Positions 1-7,977 of a stretch of 64,000 nucleotides of DNA are shown here, one piece after another. The position numbers and the translations under genes were made by a program. How positions within the stretch are numbered: the first letter of the stretch is position 1; each line of letters begins with the position of its first letter. The DNA lies in contig OZ006978.1 of the NCBI GenBank assembly GCA_963931155.1, positions 1,240,001 to 1,304,000 of the forward strand, given 5' to 3'. Origin of the DNA: CALXVA01 sp944392465. GTDB taxonomy: Bacteria; Bacillota; Clostridia; TANB77; CAG-508. The notes beneath the pieces are model-generated. The model was not told the origin of the DNA. It searched no databases and worked only from the letters and a program-made list of their open reading frames with translations.

Positions 1-156
1 GAAGAAAGCGGAATTATTTCAGTTGAATGTGCTATACATAGCAGTAAAGTTAATGTTGTATGTCCAAAATGCGGAAAAGCAGTTAAAGTTGGATATAAAA
101 TAGAAAAAGATGAAAAAGTTCGTGTATGTAGAAGCTGTGGAGCAAAATTAAAATAA
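1..156 (+). CDS. rplX: 50S ribosomal protein uL24, C-terminal part (5' end outside window)
   Basis: The frame is open from base 1 and gives 51 residues ending in a TAA stop. The piece ends in a zinc-ribbon-like tail with two CxxC pairs (VCPKCGK and VCRSCGAK), as in many Firmicutes uL24 proteins. uL24 is an assembly-initiating protein of the large subunit that binds 23S rRNA. rplE follows after 27 bases, the normal order of the spc operon. Identity rests on the tail and the gene order because the KOW domain lies outside the window. Confidence 0.9.
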   Translation, partial: EESGIISVECAIHSSKVNVVCPKCGKAVKVGYKIEKDEKVRVCRSCGAKLK

Positions 157-183
157 TAGTAGAGAGGAGGACTATTTAAACTT

Positions 184-723
184 ATGGAAATTTTAAAGGA
201 TCAATATCAAAAAGAAGTTATACCAGCAATGATGAAGAAATTTAACTACAAATCAGTTATGGAAGTTCCAAAGTTAGATAAAATAGTTATTAATATAGGT
301 TTAGGTGATACAAAAGATAATCCTAAATCATTAGAAAATGCTATAAATGATCTTACAATTATAACTGGTCAAAAACCAATTATAACAAAAGCTAAGAAAG
401 CTATAGCAGCCTTCAAAATAAGAGAAGGAATAAACATGGGATGTAAAGTTACATTAAGAAGAGGAAAAATGTATGATTTTGCATATAAACTATTCAATGT
501 AGCACTTCCAAGAGTTAGAGATTTTAGAGGAGTTTCAAGCAATTCATTTGATGGTAGAGGAAATTATTCAATGGGAATTAAAGAACAATTAATATTCCCA
601 GAAATAGAATATGACAAAATAGACAAAATTAGAGGAATGGATATTATCTTTGTTACAACTGCAAAGACTGATGAAGAAGCTAAAGAATTACTTACTTTGC
701 TTGGAATGCCATTTAAAAATTAA
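184..723 (+). CDS. rplE: 50S ribosomal protein uL5
   Basis: The 179-residue protein has the normal uL5 length and recognisable blocks: KIVINIGLGD near residue 35, TGQKPIITKAKKAIAAFKIR near 62-81, and PRVRDFRGVS near 109. uL5 binds 5S rRNA and contacts the P-site tRNA in the central protuberance of the large subunit. The ATG is preceded by a GAGAGGAGG ribosome binding site about ten bases upstream. It sits between rplX and the zinc-type rpsN, as expected for the spc operon. Confidence 0.97.
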   Translation: MEILKDQYQKEVIPAMMKKFNYKSVMEVPKLDKIVINIGLGDTKDNPKSLENAINDLTIITGQKPIITKAKKAIAAFKIREGINMGCKVTLRRGKMYDFAYKLFNVALPRVRDFRGVSSNSFDGRGNYSMGIKEQLIFPEIEYDKIDKIRGMDIIFVTTAKTDEEAKELLTLLGMPFKN

Positions 724-850
724 TTGAAATCAATTATAAACTTCGTATTGCGTTGTTAAAATTAATTGAAAAATCCTCATCGTACAAAAAGTACGAATTC
801 GGTTTTAAAATTAATTTTCCTAGCATTACTCGTTTCTAATTAATTTCATA
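724..850. repeat. Intergenic nested palindrome, rplE-rpsN spacer
   Basis: The spacer folds almost end to end. Outer arms (about 724-742 and 830-849) are imperfectly complementary. Inner arms built on AAAATTAATT flank a perfect core, TCGTACAAAAAGTACGA, at 780-796. Between the stems lie a left motif TTGCGTTGTTA (749-759) and a right motif CCTAGCATTACT. The same layout with different arm sequences recurs in other operon spacers of this window. There is no T-run, so it is not a classical terminator. Function is unknown. Confidence 0.75.
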
Positions 851-912
851 AAGTCCATATAAGTGTTTTAAATGATGATTTAATTAGAAAAAAATTGAGA
901 AAGGAGAAAAAA

Positions 913-1098
913 ATGGCTAAAAAATCTTTAAAAGTAAAACAACAAAAGGCTCAAAAATATAAAACAAGAGAATATAATAGATGCAAAATTTGTGGAAGAC
1001 CACATGCGTATATTAGAAAATATGGAATTTGCCGTGTATGCTTTAGAGAATTAGCTCACAAGGGTGAGATTCCTGGAGTTAAGAAAGCTAGCTGGTAA
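913..1098 (+). CDS. rpsN: 30S ribosomal protein uS14, zinc-binding (type Z)
   Basis: This 61-residue protein is the short zinc form of uS14, with CKIC and CRVC at residues 24-27 and 40-43, the four-Cys zinc site of the type Z paralogue. It binds 16S rRNA in the 30S head. An in-frame TTG lies 18 bases upstream, but the ATG at 913 has a GAAAGGAG ribosome binding site at the right distance and gives MAKKSLK, the usual family start. It lies in the spc operon between rplE and rpsH. Confidence 0.97.
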   Translation: MAKKSLKVKQQKAQKYKTREYNRCKICGRPHAYIRKYGICRVCFRELAHKGEIPGVKKASW

Positions 1099-1100
1099 TT

Positions 1101-1222
1101 CTTTTAAATTTGAATCGGCATCTTGTGTTGTCAAGCATCGTTAAAAATTTTTCAATATACAAGAGTATTATCTTAAAATTTTAACTTGCTTTTCTTGCAA
1201 TATACTAATTCAAATTCAAAAG
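1101..1222. repeat. Intergenic nested palindrome, rpsN-rpsH spacer
   Basis: The outer arms CTTTTAAATTTGAAT (1101) and ATTCAAATTCAAAAG (ending 1222) pair at 14 of 15 positions. Inner arms GTTAAAAATTTTTCAATATAC and GTATTATCTTAAAATTTTAAC pair around a short AAGA loop. The left motif CTTGTGTTG and the right motif CTTGCAATATACT occupy the same relative places as in the other copies. Arm sequence differs from the neighbouring elements while complementarity is kept. Confidence 0.75.
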
Positions 1223-1268
1223 AAAGTTAGTTAAACAAATCCAATAGAAAAGAAGGAGGGAAAATAAA

Positions 1269-1667
1269 TTGAATACAACAGATCCAATAGCAGATATGTT
1301 AACAAGAATAAGAAATGCTAATAGCTCTAAACATAAAACAGTTGATGTTCCTGCATCAAACATGAAAAGAGCAATAGCTGATATCCTATATAAAGAAGGA
1401 TATATTTCAGCATTTGAAGAAATAGATGATTCTCGTCAAGGAATTATAAGAATAACTTTAAAATATGATGAAAATGGAAAAAGAGTTATTGATGGATTAA
1501 AAAGAATTAGTAAACCAGGTTTAAGAGTTTATGCTTCAAAAGATGAACTACCTAAAGTATTAAATGGTTTAGGCGTTGCTCTTATTTCTACTTCAAAAGG
1601 AATAAAGACAGACAAAGAAGCAAGACAAGAAGGACTAGGAGGAGAAGTTCTAGCTTACGTATGGTAA
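1269..1667 (+). CDS. rpsH: 30S ribosomal protein uS8
   Basis: The 132-residue product starts with TTG (NTTDPIADMLTRIRNA) behind an AAGGAGGG ribosome binding site, which supports this non-ATG start. The C-terminal segment GLGVALISTSKGI and the ending GGEVLAYVW are typical of uS8. The protein binds the central domain of 16S rRNA and, in other bacteria, represses its own operon by binding the mRNA. Position between rpsN and rplF is canonical. Confidence 0.97.
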   Translation: MNTTDPIADMLTRIRNANSSKHKTVDVPASNMKRAIADILYKEGYISAFEEIDDSRQGIIRITLKYDENGKRVIDGLKRISKPGLRVYASKDELPKVLNGLGVALISTSKGIKTDKEARQEGLGGEVLAYVW

Positions 1668-1728
1668 TTTAAATTTAAAAATATAATTAGTTAGAGAAAA
1701 ATCGATTAATAAGGAGGGAAATACAAAG

Positions 1729-2268
1729 ATGTCAAGAATAGGAAACAAACCTATTAATGTACCAGATGGTGTTGAAGTTAAGATAGATGGACATCACCTT
1801 ACTGTTAAAGGTCCAAAAGGAACATTAGAAAGAGACATACATAAAAATATAACACTTTCATTAAAAGATAATGTTTTAACAGTAACAAGAGTAAATGACG
1901 AACCTTTTAACAGAGGATTACATGGTTTAACAAGAACATTAATAAACAACATGATTGAAGGTGTTCTACATGAATATAAAAGAGAACTAGAAATTAATGG
2001 TGTTGGTTATAGAGCTCAAAAGAAAGGAAATAAATTGGTAATGAATTTAGGATACTCTCATCCAGTTGAGATGGATCCACCAGAAGGAATTACTTTTGAT
2101 CTTCCAGATGCAAACCATATAATTGTTAGAGGAATTGATAAAGAATTAGTTGGTCAAACAGCAGCAGTTGTAAGAACTAAAAGACCACCTGAAGTATATA
2201 GAGGTAAAGGTATTAAATATGCAGAAGAGCATATTAGAAGAAAAGAAGGTAAAGCAGGTAAAAAATAA
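1729..2268 (+). CDS. rplF: 50S ribosomal protein uL6
   Basis: The product has 179 residues, the normal uL6 length, starting SRIGNKPINVPDGVEV and containing GVGYRAQ near residue 90 and RPPEVYRGKGIKYAEEHIRRKEG near the end. These are the hallmark repeats of uL6, which lies at the base of the L7/L12 stalk near the factor-binding centre. AAGGAGGG precedes the ATG. The long spacer to rplR holds another palindromic element. Confidence 0.97.
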   Translation: MSRIGNKPINVPDGVEVKIDGHHLTVKGPKGTLERDIHKNITLSLKDNVLTVTRVNDEPFNRGLHGLTRTLINNMIEGVLHEYKRELEINGVGYRAQKKGNKLVMNLGYSHPVEMDPPEGITFDLPDANHIIVRGIDKELVGQTAAVVRTKRPPEVYRGKGIKYAEEHIRRKEGKAGKK

Positions 2269-2387
2269 TTTTAATGAAAAGTTTTGTCTTGCGTTGTTAG
2301 CTTTTACAAATAATTTTTCAGTGTACAAATCGTATTATTTCAAAATTATTTGTTTGGCTACCTAGCAATATGTGCTTTTGATTAAAA
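2269..2387. repeat. Intergenic nested palindrome, rplF-rplR spacer
   Basis: It begins directly after the rplF stop. Outer arms TTTTAATGAAAAG (2269) and CTTTTGATTAAAA (ending 2387) pair with one mismatch. Inner arms ACAAATAATTTTTCAGTGTAC and TTATTTCAAAATTATTTGT pair around a short loop. The left motif CTTGCGTTGTTAGC and the right motif CCTAGCAATATG match the copies after rplE and before eno. About 95 bases of plain AT-rich spacer follow before rplR. Confidence 0.75.
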
Positions 2388-2482
2388 ATTGCTGAATAAT
2401 AAAACAAATAATTCAAATTGTAAATCAAATCGAAAAATAAACTAAGAGCAAAATCTTTTAGTTAGAAAGGAGATTTAAATAA

Positions 2483-2842
2483 ATGGTTAAGAAAATAAAC
2501 AGAAAAGCAGAAAGAGAAAGAAGACATACAAGAGTACGTAGAAAAATTTCTGGAACAGCAGAATGCCCAAGATTATGTGTGTTTAGAAGTAACAGTAATA
2601 TATATGTACAAATAGTAGATGATGTTAAAGGAGTTACTCTAGCTCAAGCTTCAACACTTGATAAAGAAGTTAAAACAAAATATTCTAATGTAGAAGCTGC
2701 AAAAGAAGTTGGAAATTTAATAGCAAAAAGAGCATCAGCATTAAAAATTAAAGAAGTAGTTTTCGATAGAGGCGGATACATATATCATGGTGTTGTAAAA
2801 GCAGTAGCAGATGCTGCAAGAGAAGGCGGATTAGAATTCTAA
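2483..2842 (+). CDS. rplR: 50S ribosomal protein uL18
   Basis: The 119-residue protein is basic at its N-terminus (KKINRKAERERRHTRVRRKI) and contains RLCVFRSNSNIYVQIVDD and the C-terminal VVFDRGGYIYHGVVKAVADAAREGGLEF pattern of uL18. It binds 5S rRNA together with uL5 in the central protuberance. AAAGGAGAT lies upstream of the ATG, and rpsE follows after 20 bases. Confidence 0.97.
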   Translation: MVKKINRKAERERRHTRVRRKISGTAECPRLCVFRSNSNIYVQIVDDVKGVTLAQASTLDKEVKTKYSNVEAAKEVGNLIAKRASALKIKEVVFDRGGYIYHGVVKAVADAAREGGLEF

Positions 2843-2862
2843 ATAAAAAGGAGGAAAGAAAA

Positions 2863-3354
2863 GTGCAATCAGAAAATACATCTGAATTAAAAGAAAAAGT
2901 TGTAGCTATTAACAGAGTTGCAAAAGTTGTTAAAGGTGGTAGAACATTCAGATTTAGCGCAGTAGTTGTTGTTGGTGACGAAAACGGACATGTTGGAGTT
3001 GGAAACGGAAAAGCATCAGAAGTTCCAGATGCAATTAAGAAAGCTATTGAAGATGCTAAGAAGAACTTAGTAAATGTTCCAATTGTTGAAACAACAATAC
3101 CACATGAATTTATAGGAAAGTTTGGTAGTGCAAAAGTTCTATTAAAACCAGCTGCAGAAGGTACTGGAATTATAGCAGGTGGTAGTGTTAGACCTGTTCT
3201 AGAACTTGCAGGATACAGAAATATAAGAACAAAAATATTAGGAACAAATAATCCTAGAAACGTTGTTTATGCAACAATAGAAGGATTAAAATCTATGCAA
3301 ACTGCGGAACAAGTAGCTAAAAAAAGAGGAAAAAAAGTAGAAGAGATATTATAA
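2863..3354 (+). CDS. rpsE: 30S ribosomal protein uS5
   Basis: The 163-residue protein uses a GTG start behind AAGGAGGAAAG. It contains the N-terminal double-stranded RNA-binding fold (VVAINRVAKVVKGGRTFRFSA) and the C-terminal domain with GTGIIAGGSVRPVLELAG. uS5 takes part in decoding fidelity and mRNA unwinding at the 30S entry channel. The next gene is rplO, only 27 bases away; the usual rpmD (uL30) is absent from this position. Confidence 0.97.
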   Translation: MQSENTSELKEKVVAINRVAKVVKGGRTFRFSAVVVVGDENGHVGVGNGKASEVPDAIKKAIEDAKKNLVNVPIVETTIPHEFIGKFGSAKVLLKPAAEGTGIIAGGSVRPVLELAGYRNIRTKILGTNNPRNVVYATIEGLKSMQTAEQVAKKRGKKVEEIL

Positions 3355-3381
3355 TAATTAAAGAGGAGGTGTACTGACATA

Positions 3382-3816
3382 ATGAAATTAGATGAATTAA
3401 AACCAGCACAAAGCAATAAAGTTAGAACTAGAGTTGGACGTGGAATTGGCTCTGGACTTGGAAAAACATCAGGTAAAGGACATAAAGGACAAAAAGCAAG
3501 ATCTGGTGGAGGAGTAAGAAGAGGTTTTGAAGGTGGTCAAACTCCTTTATACAGAAGATTACCAAAAAGAGGTTTTACAAATATTCATGCTAAAAATTAT
3601 ACAGAGGTAACTTTAACAATGCTTAATAAAGCAACAACAGAAGAAGTTACAGCAGAAAGTTTAATTAAAGATGGAATTATTAGTAAAGCAAATGACGGAA
3701 TAGTAATACTTGCAACTGGAAACTTAGACAAAAAATTAACAGTTAAGGCTGTGAGATTTACTAAAGCTGCTAAAGAAAAAATAGAAGCTTTAGGAGGAAA
3801 GGCAGAGGTGATTTAG
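3382..3816 (+). CDS. rplO: 50S ribosomal protein uL15
   Basis: The 144-residue protein has the Gly/Arg-rich uL15 N-terminal extension (RVGRGIGSGLGKTSGKGHKG, RSGGGVRRGFEGGQTPLYRR) followed by the globular C-terminal domain. uL15 is an assembly protein of the large subunit. GAGGAGGTG is placed ahead of the ATG. Its stop codon directly precedes the secY start, so the two are probably translationally coupled. Confidence 0.97.
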   Translation: MKLDELKPAQSNKVRTRVGRGIGSGLGKTSGKGHKGQKARSGGGVRRGFEGGQTPLYRRLPKRGFTNIHAKNYTEVTLTMLNKATTEEVTAESLIKDGIISKANDGIVILATGNLDKKLTVKAVRFTKAAKEKIEALGGKAEVI

Positions 3817-5142
3817 TTGTTTAAAACAATAAAAAATGCACTAAAAACACCGGACGTAAGAAAAAGATTATTATATACATTAATATTAATAGTAATATTT
3901 AGATTAGGATGCTATATAACTGTTCCAGGTGTTAATACAATAACACTTAACGAATTTATGTCAAGTGCTTCAAATGGAATGGCATCACTTATAGACTTAA
4001 TATCAGGAGGAGCTTTTTCTAGATTTTCAATATTTGCAATGTCTATAAGTCCATACATTACGGCATCCATAGTATTTCAATTATTAGCTATGGTAATACC
4101 TTCTTTAGAAAAACTAACTAAAGAAGGTGGAGAAGAAGGCAGAAAGAAAGTTAATAGATATACTAAAATTCTTACTGTTTTCCTAGCATTAATTGAAGGT
4201 TTAGGAATATATTTGTCATATAGATCATCAGGAATATTTATGGGAACTGACTTTATGACAGGATTTACAGTTGTTATATCTTTAATGGCTGGTACAGCAC
4301 TACTTATGTGGTTAGGTGATGAAATTACTAACAAGGGTGTTGGTAATGGTATATCAATAATTATCTTTGTTGGTATTGTTGCAGGGCTTCCAAGAGCTAT
4401 AACAACAGTATGGAATCTAATAATGGGAACAGGAGCTTTTTCAACAACAGGATTATTAATAGCTTTAGCTATTATAATAGGAGCTATAATCCTAGTTTCA
4501 GCAGTTGTATTTGTACAACAAGCCGAAAGAAGAGTGCCTGTACAGTATTCAAAAAGAGTAGTTGGAAGAAGAATGGTTGGAGCACAAAATACTCATATAC
4601 CATTAAAATTAGTAATGGCTGGAGTTATGCCAATTATCTTTGCATCATCATTCTTAACATTCCCAGCTATGATTATTCAAATGTTTGTTCCAGATATTGC
4701 AACTCAAACAGGTTTCTGGGCAACAATATATAATTTCTCAATAGCTTCATCAACTTCAAATGTTGGTCTTGGCTACACAATAGCTAATGCGGTAGTATAT
4801 TTATTATTAATAGTAGGATTTACATTCTTCTACACATATGCTACTTTTAACCCAGCTGAAGTTTCAAGCAATATTAAGAAAAATGGTGGATTTATACCAG
4901 GTATAAGAGCTGGTAAACCAACAACAGAATATTTATCATCTATAATGAGTAAATTAACTTGGTTTGGTGGTTTATACCTAGCAATAATTGCAATTATTCC
5001 TATGATGGTAAGATTTATCCCAAATGTAGATTTGGCATTTGGAGGAACATCAATATTAATAGTTGTAGGTGTTGCATTAGAAACAATAAAACAATTAGAA
5101 TCTTATTTAGTAATGAGACATTATAAAGGATTCTTAGAGTAA
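3817..5142 (+). CDS. secY: Protein translocase subunit SecY
   Basis: The 441-residue membrane protein has ten predictable hydrophobic segments and family blocks such as GGAFSRFSIFAMSISPYITAS, LWLGDEITNKGVGNG and YPAEVSSN-like NPAEVSSNIKKNGGFIPGIR. It forms the protein-conducting channel with SecE and SecG. It starts with TTG immediately after the rplO stop; GAGGTG at 3805-3810 is the ribosome binding site and lies inside rplO. This is the conserved last third of the spc operon. Confidence 0.97.
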   Translation: MFKTIKNALKTPDVRKRLLYTLILIVIFRLGCYITVPGVNTITLNEFMSSASNGMASLIDLISGGAFSRFSIFAMSISPYITASIVFQLLAMVIPSLEKLTKEGGEEGRKKVNRYTKILTVFLALIEGLGIYLSYRSSGIFMGTDFMTGFTVVISLMAGTALLMWLGDEITNKGVGNGISIIIFVGIVAGLPRAITTVWNLIMGTGAFSTTGLLIALAIIIGAIILVSAVVFVQQAERRVPVQYSKRVVGRRMVGAQNTHIPLKLVMAGVMPIIFASSFLTFPAMIIQMFVPDIATQTGFWATIYNFSIASSTSNVGLGYTIANAVVYLLLIVGFTFFYTYATFNPAEVSSNIKKNGGFIPGIRAGKPTTEYLSSIMSKLTWFGGLYLAIIAIIPMMVRFIPNVDLAFGGTSILIVVGVALETIKQLESYLVMRHYKGFLE

Positions 5143-5207
5143 TCTATGAAAATATATAAATTTGAGAATGTTAAGGAAAATAAAAACTATAAATAAAAAT
5201 TTTTAAT

Positions 5208-5326
5208 ACACATAATCAGAGGAGAAATTTATAAATATATTTATATAACTATATATTTGAAATTAAGAGATTGAATATATAATATTTTAAGTATACTAGA
5301 TTAAATTTTCCTCTGATAAACTGTGT
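5208..5326. repeat. Intergenic nested palindrome, secY-adk spacer
   Basis: Left arm ACACATAATCAGAGGAGAAA (5208) pairs with the right arm TTTTCCTCTGATAAACTGTGT (ending 5326) over about 20 positions with few mismatches. The interior is very AT-rich and can extend the helix. Unlike the rplE, rpsN, rplF and eno copies it lacks an obvious GTAC core. No T-run follows, so read-through into adk is expected. Confidence 0.65.
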
Positions 5327-5387
5327 AAAAACAAAACATAAAATATATAACAAAATTAAGTTAATGTAATTAGGAGAAGTGAGTGCG

Positions 5388-6050
5388 ATGTACATAGTAA
5401 TGCTAGGAGCTCCAGGTAGTGGAAAAGGAACAATAGGAAAAATTTTATCAAATGACTTAAATTTAGTACATATTTCTACTGGAGACATTTTTAGAGAGCA
5501 AATAAATAAAAGTACAGATTTAGGGAAAAAAATAAAGAAATATTTAGATGATGGAGCTTTGGTTCCAGATGATGTAGTAATTGAAACTATAAAAGCAAGA
5601 TTATTAGAACAAGACGTTGAAAGTGGAGCAATTTTAGATGGTTTTCCTAGAACGGTTGCTCAAGCTGAAGCTTTAAGAGACTTTTTTGAAAATAATAAAC
5701 CAGGTGCAAAAAGAGTTGCAATAGAACTTGATGTGCCAGATGATGAGATTATAAAAAGAGTTGTAAATAGATTAATATGTACAAACAAATCTTGTGGAGC
5801 AATATATAATAAAGAAACAAAGCCACCAAAAGTAGAAAATGTATGTGATGTTTGTGGAAGTCCATTAAAAAGAAGAGCAGATGATAATAAAGAAACTGTA
5901 ACAAAAAGATTAAAAATATATCATGAAAATTCTACAGATTTAATAAATTTTTATAGAAACAACAATGCTCTATATTCAATATATCCACAAAATCTTGACG
6001 TGGCTGTAAAAAGTATAAAAGAATTCTTAAAAGAATATAAAAGGAAGTAA
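5388..6050 (+). CDS. adk: Adenylate kinase, zinc-binding lid type
   Basis: The 220-residue enzyme interconverts ATP + AMP and two ADP. Seen are the P-loop GAPGSGKGT (residues 8-16), the AMP-binding DGFPRT, and a long lid with four Cys (CTNKSCG and CDVCG) that binds structural zinc in Gram-positive enzymes. An in-frame GTG at 5379 lies too close to the AGGAG at 5372; the ATG at 5388 gives MYIVMLGAPG, the usual start. map follows after five bases, as in the spc operon. Confidence 0.95.
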   Translation: MYIVMLGAPGSGKGTIGKILSNDLNLVHISTGDIFREQINKSTDLGKKIKKYLDDGALVPDDVVIETIKARLLEQDVESGAILDGFPRTVAQAEALRDFFENNKPGAKRVAIELDVPDDEIIKRVVNRLICTNKSCGAIYNKETKPPKVENVCDVCGSPLKRRADDNKETVTKRLKIYHENSTDLINFYRNNNALYSIYPQNLDVAVKSIKEFLKEYKRK

Positions 6051-6055
6051 TAAAA

Positions 6056-6826
6056 GTGGTTACAATAAAATCAGAAAAAGAAATTAAATTAATGAAAGAA
6101 GCTTGTAGAGTTACAGGTTTGGTATATAAAGAATTAGAAAAATATATTAAACCAGGACTTTCTACAATGGATCTTGATAAATTTGCTGAAAAAGTGATTA
6201 GAGATAATGGAGGAATTCCAGCACAAAAAGGATATCCTAGCGGTATAAAAGATGTGCCACCTTTTCCTGCAACATTATGTGTATCAGTAAATGATGAGGT
6301 AATTCACGGAATACCATCAACAAAAAAAATAATACATGAAGGAGATGTTGTAAGCATCGATTTAGTTGTTTACAAAAATGGATTTAATGGTGATGCAGCA
6401 AGAACCTTTATTGTAGGAAATGGTAGTGAAGAAGCAAAAAAGTTAGTAGATATAACTAAACAAGCATTTTTTGAAGGAATTAAGTATGCAGTAAAAGGAA
6501 ATAGAGTAGGAGACATATCTCATGCTATAGGAGAATTTGTAGAAAAACATGGTTATAATGTTGTAAGAGAATTTCAAGGACATGGAATAGGAAGAGAAAT
6601 GCATGAAGATCCAGGTATACCAAATTATGGGAAAGCAGGTAGAGGCATGAGGTTAGAACCAGGAATGACTTTAGCAATAGAACCAATGGTTATAGCAGGA
6701 AATAGAGATATATATCAAGATTATGATGGATGGACAATATTGACAGAGGATGGAAGCTTATCAGCTCATTATGAAAATACAATTTTAATTACAGAAAAAG
6801 AGCCAGAAATATTGACATTGATTTAA
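6056..6826 (+). CDS. map: Methionine aminopeptidase, type I
   Basis: The 256-residue enzyme removes the initiator methionine from nascent proteins. Metal ligands and the active site are visible: H in EVIHGIP, D in SIDLVV and NGDAAR, H in GHGIGREMHEDP, E in LAIEPM and E in HYENT. It begins with GTG five bases after adk, with AAGGAAG as ribosome binding site. The last codons contain the -35 box of the promoter for the following infA cluster. Confidence 0.96.
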   Translation: MVTIKSEKEIKLMKEACRVTGLVYKELEKYIKPGLSTMDLDKFAEKVIRDNGGIPAQKGYPSGIKDVPPFPATLCVSVNDEVIHGIPSTKKIIHEGDVVSIDLVVYKNGFNGDAARTFIVGNGSEEAKKLVDITKQAFFEGIKYAVKGNRVGDISHAIGEFVEKHGYNVVREFQGHGIGREMHEDPGIPNYGKAGRGMRLEPGMTLAIEPMVIAGNRDIYQDYDGWTILTEDGSLSAHYENTILITEKEPEILTLI

Positions 6827-6840
6827 TTTTGTTATATAAT
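6812..6840 (+). promoter_or_regulatory. Consensus sigma-A promoter for infA-rpmJ-rpsM-rpsK-rpsD-rpoA-rplQ
   Basis: A perfect TTGACA (6812-6817) is separated by 17 bases from a perfect TATAAT (6835-6840). The -35 lies inside the 3' end of map and the -10 just after its stop. The infA ribosome binding site follows about 50 bases downstream. This would let the alpha-operon genes be transcribed independently of the spc operon. Confidence 0.8.
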
Positions 6841-6896
6841 ATTTAAGTATTTTATTGTATAATAGAATAATTGACTAAAATAAAATGGAGGGTAAT

Positions 6897-7115
6897 ATGT
6901 CAAAAGAAGATGTTATTGAAGTAGAAGGAACTGTTGTAGAAACATTGCCTAATACTACTTTTAAAGTAGAACTTGAAAATGGACATCAAATATTAGCTCA
7001 TATTTCAGGTAAATTAAGAATGAATTATATAAAAATTCTTCCAGGCGATAGAGTTAAAGTGGAATTATCACCATATGATTTAAATCGTGGTAGAATTACT
7101 TGGAGAGCTAAGTAA
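6897..7115 (+). CDS. infA: Translation initiation factor IF-1
   Basis: The 72-residue protein has exactly the family length and is a single S1-like OB fold (EGTVVETLPNTTFKVELENGH, GKLRMNYIKILPGDRVKVELSPYDL). IF-1 binds the 30S A site during initiation. An in-frame ATG exists 12 bases upstream at 6885, but it overlaps the GGAGGG ribosome binding site that serves the ATG at 6897, which gives the usual MSKEDVIEVEG start. Confidence 0.97.
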   Translation: MSKEDVIEVEGTVVETLPNTTFKVELENGHQILAHISGKLRMNYIKILPGDRVKVELSPYDLNRGRITWRAK

Positions 7116-7159
7116 TATAACCCTAGTAATATAAAATTTTTAGTAAAGAGGTGTAAAAA

Positions 7160-7273
7160 ATGAAAGTAAGACCATCAGTAAAGAAAATATGCGAAAAATG
7201 TAAAGTTATAAAAAGAAAAGGTGTTATAAGAGTTATTTGTGAAAACCCTAAACATAAACAAAGACAAGGATAG
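7160..7273 (+). CDS. rpmJ: 50S ribosomal protein bL36, zinc-binding
   Basis: This 37-residue protein (MKVRPSVKKICEKCKVIKRK...) ends in NPKHKQRQG and carries the CxxC...C....H zinc knuckle of the C+ form of bL36. It stabilises 23S rRNA near the peptidyl transferase and stalk regions. AAAGAGGTG lies before the ATG. It sits between infA and rpsM, the universal arrangement in Firmicutes. Confidence 0.97.
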   Translation: MKVRPSVKKICEKCKVIKRKGVIRVICENPKHKQRQG

Positions 7274-7296
7274 TTAAAAAATAAAAAAAGTTAACA

Positions 7297-7437
7297 ACAC
7301 AAATCTAGATTCGCGGCTATAACTGTTAAATGTTATTTTAACAGTTATATATCAGGTTTGTGTCTAATATATTGTTTGAGAACATATTAAAGATTGATAT
7401 ATTTATTCCGTATATCAATGCATTTCACCTTTAATAT
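7297..7437. repeat. Two adjacent palindromes in the rpmJ-rpsM spacer
   Basis: The first unit has flanks ACACAAA (7297) and TTTGTGT (ending about 7363) around a perfect 12-bp stem, ATAACTGTTAAA (7319-7330) and TTTAACAGTTAT (7337-7348), with a 6-base loop. The second has outer arms ATATTAAAG (7384-7392) and CTTTAATAT (7429-7437) around a 9-bp stem ATTGATATA / TATATCAAT. Neither has a downstream T-run. They could be attenuators, RNA processing sites or palindromic repeats. Confidence 0.7.
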
Positions 7438-7492
7438 AGTGCAAACATAAAAAATAAAAAAAGAAAGAAAAAGTGGAGGTGCAAAATTTATT

Positions 7493-7858
7493 ATGGCTCG
7501 TTTAGCAGGCGTTGATTTACCTAGAGAAAAAAGAGTTGAGATTGGATTAACATACATATATGGTATTGGTTTATCAAGCTCACAAAAAATATTAAAAGCA
7601 GCAAATGTAAATCCTGATATTAGAGTTAAAGATTTAACAGATGATCAAGTACAAGCTATAAGAAAGGCTATGGATGGTTACAAAGTAGAGGGAGACTTAC
7701 GTAGAGAAGTTGCTTTAAATATTAAAAGATTAACTGAAATAGGATGTTACAGAGGATTAAGACATAGAAGAGGACTACCTGTTAGAGGACAAAGAACTAA
7801 GACTAATGCTCGTACAAGAAAAGGTCCTAAGAAATTGGTTAGCAAGAGCAAAAAATAA
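7493..7858 (+). CDS. rpsM: 30S ribosomal protein uS13
   Basis: The 121-residue protein has the family start MARLAGVDLPREKRVEIGLTY-like segment, the helix-two-turn-helix with YGIGL, and the basic tail LRHRRGLPVRGQRTKTNART that reaches toward P-site tRNA. uS13 bridges the subunits in the 30S head. A GGAGGTG ribosome binding site precedes the ATG. It opens the alpha operon. Confidence 0.97.
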   Translation: MARLAGVDLPREKRVEIGLTYIYGIGLSSSQKILKAANVNPDIRVKDLTDDQVQAIRKAMDGYKVEGDLRREVALNIKRLTEIGCYRGLRHRRGLPVRGQRTKTNARTRKGPKKLVSKSKK

Positions 7859-7875
7859 AAATTGAAAGATTAATT

Positions 7876-7933
7876 AGTTTTGTTTTATCATAAATTTATA
7901 ATATTATATTTATTTATTTATAATAACAAAACT
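7876..7933. repeat. Palindrome in the rpsM-rpsK spacer
   Basis: Arms AGTTTTGTTTTAT (7876) and ATAACAAAACT (ending 7933) are complementary with a small bulge, and the AT-rich interior (ATAAATTTATA...TATTTATTTAT) can extend the stem. It lies 18 bases after the rpsM stop. There is no adjacent T-run. It may belong to the same class of spacer palindromes, without their internal motifs. Confidence 0.55.
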
Positions 7934-7977
7934 TGGTTGTAATAAGCGAATAATTCTAAGAAGGAGGAAAAACTAAA

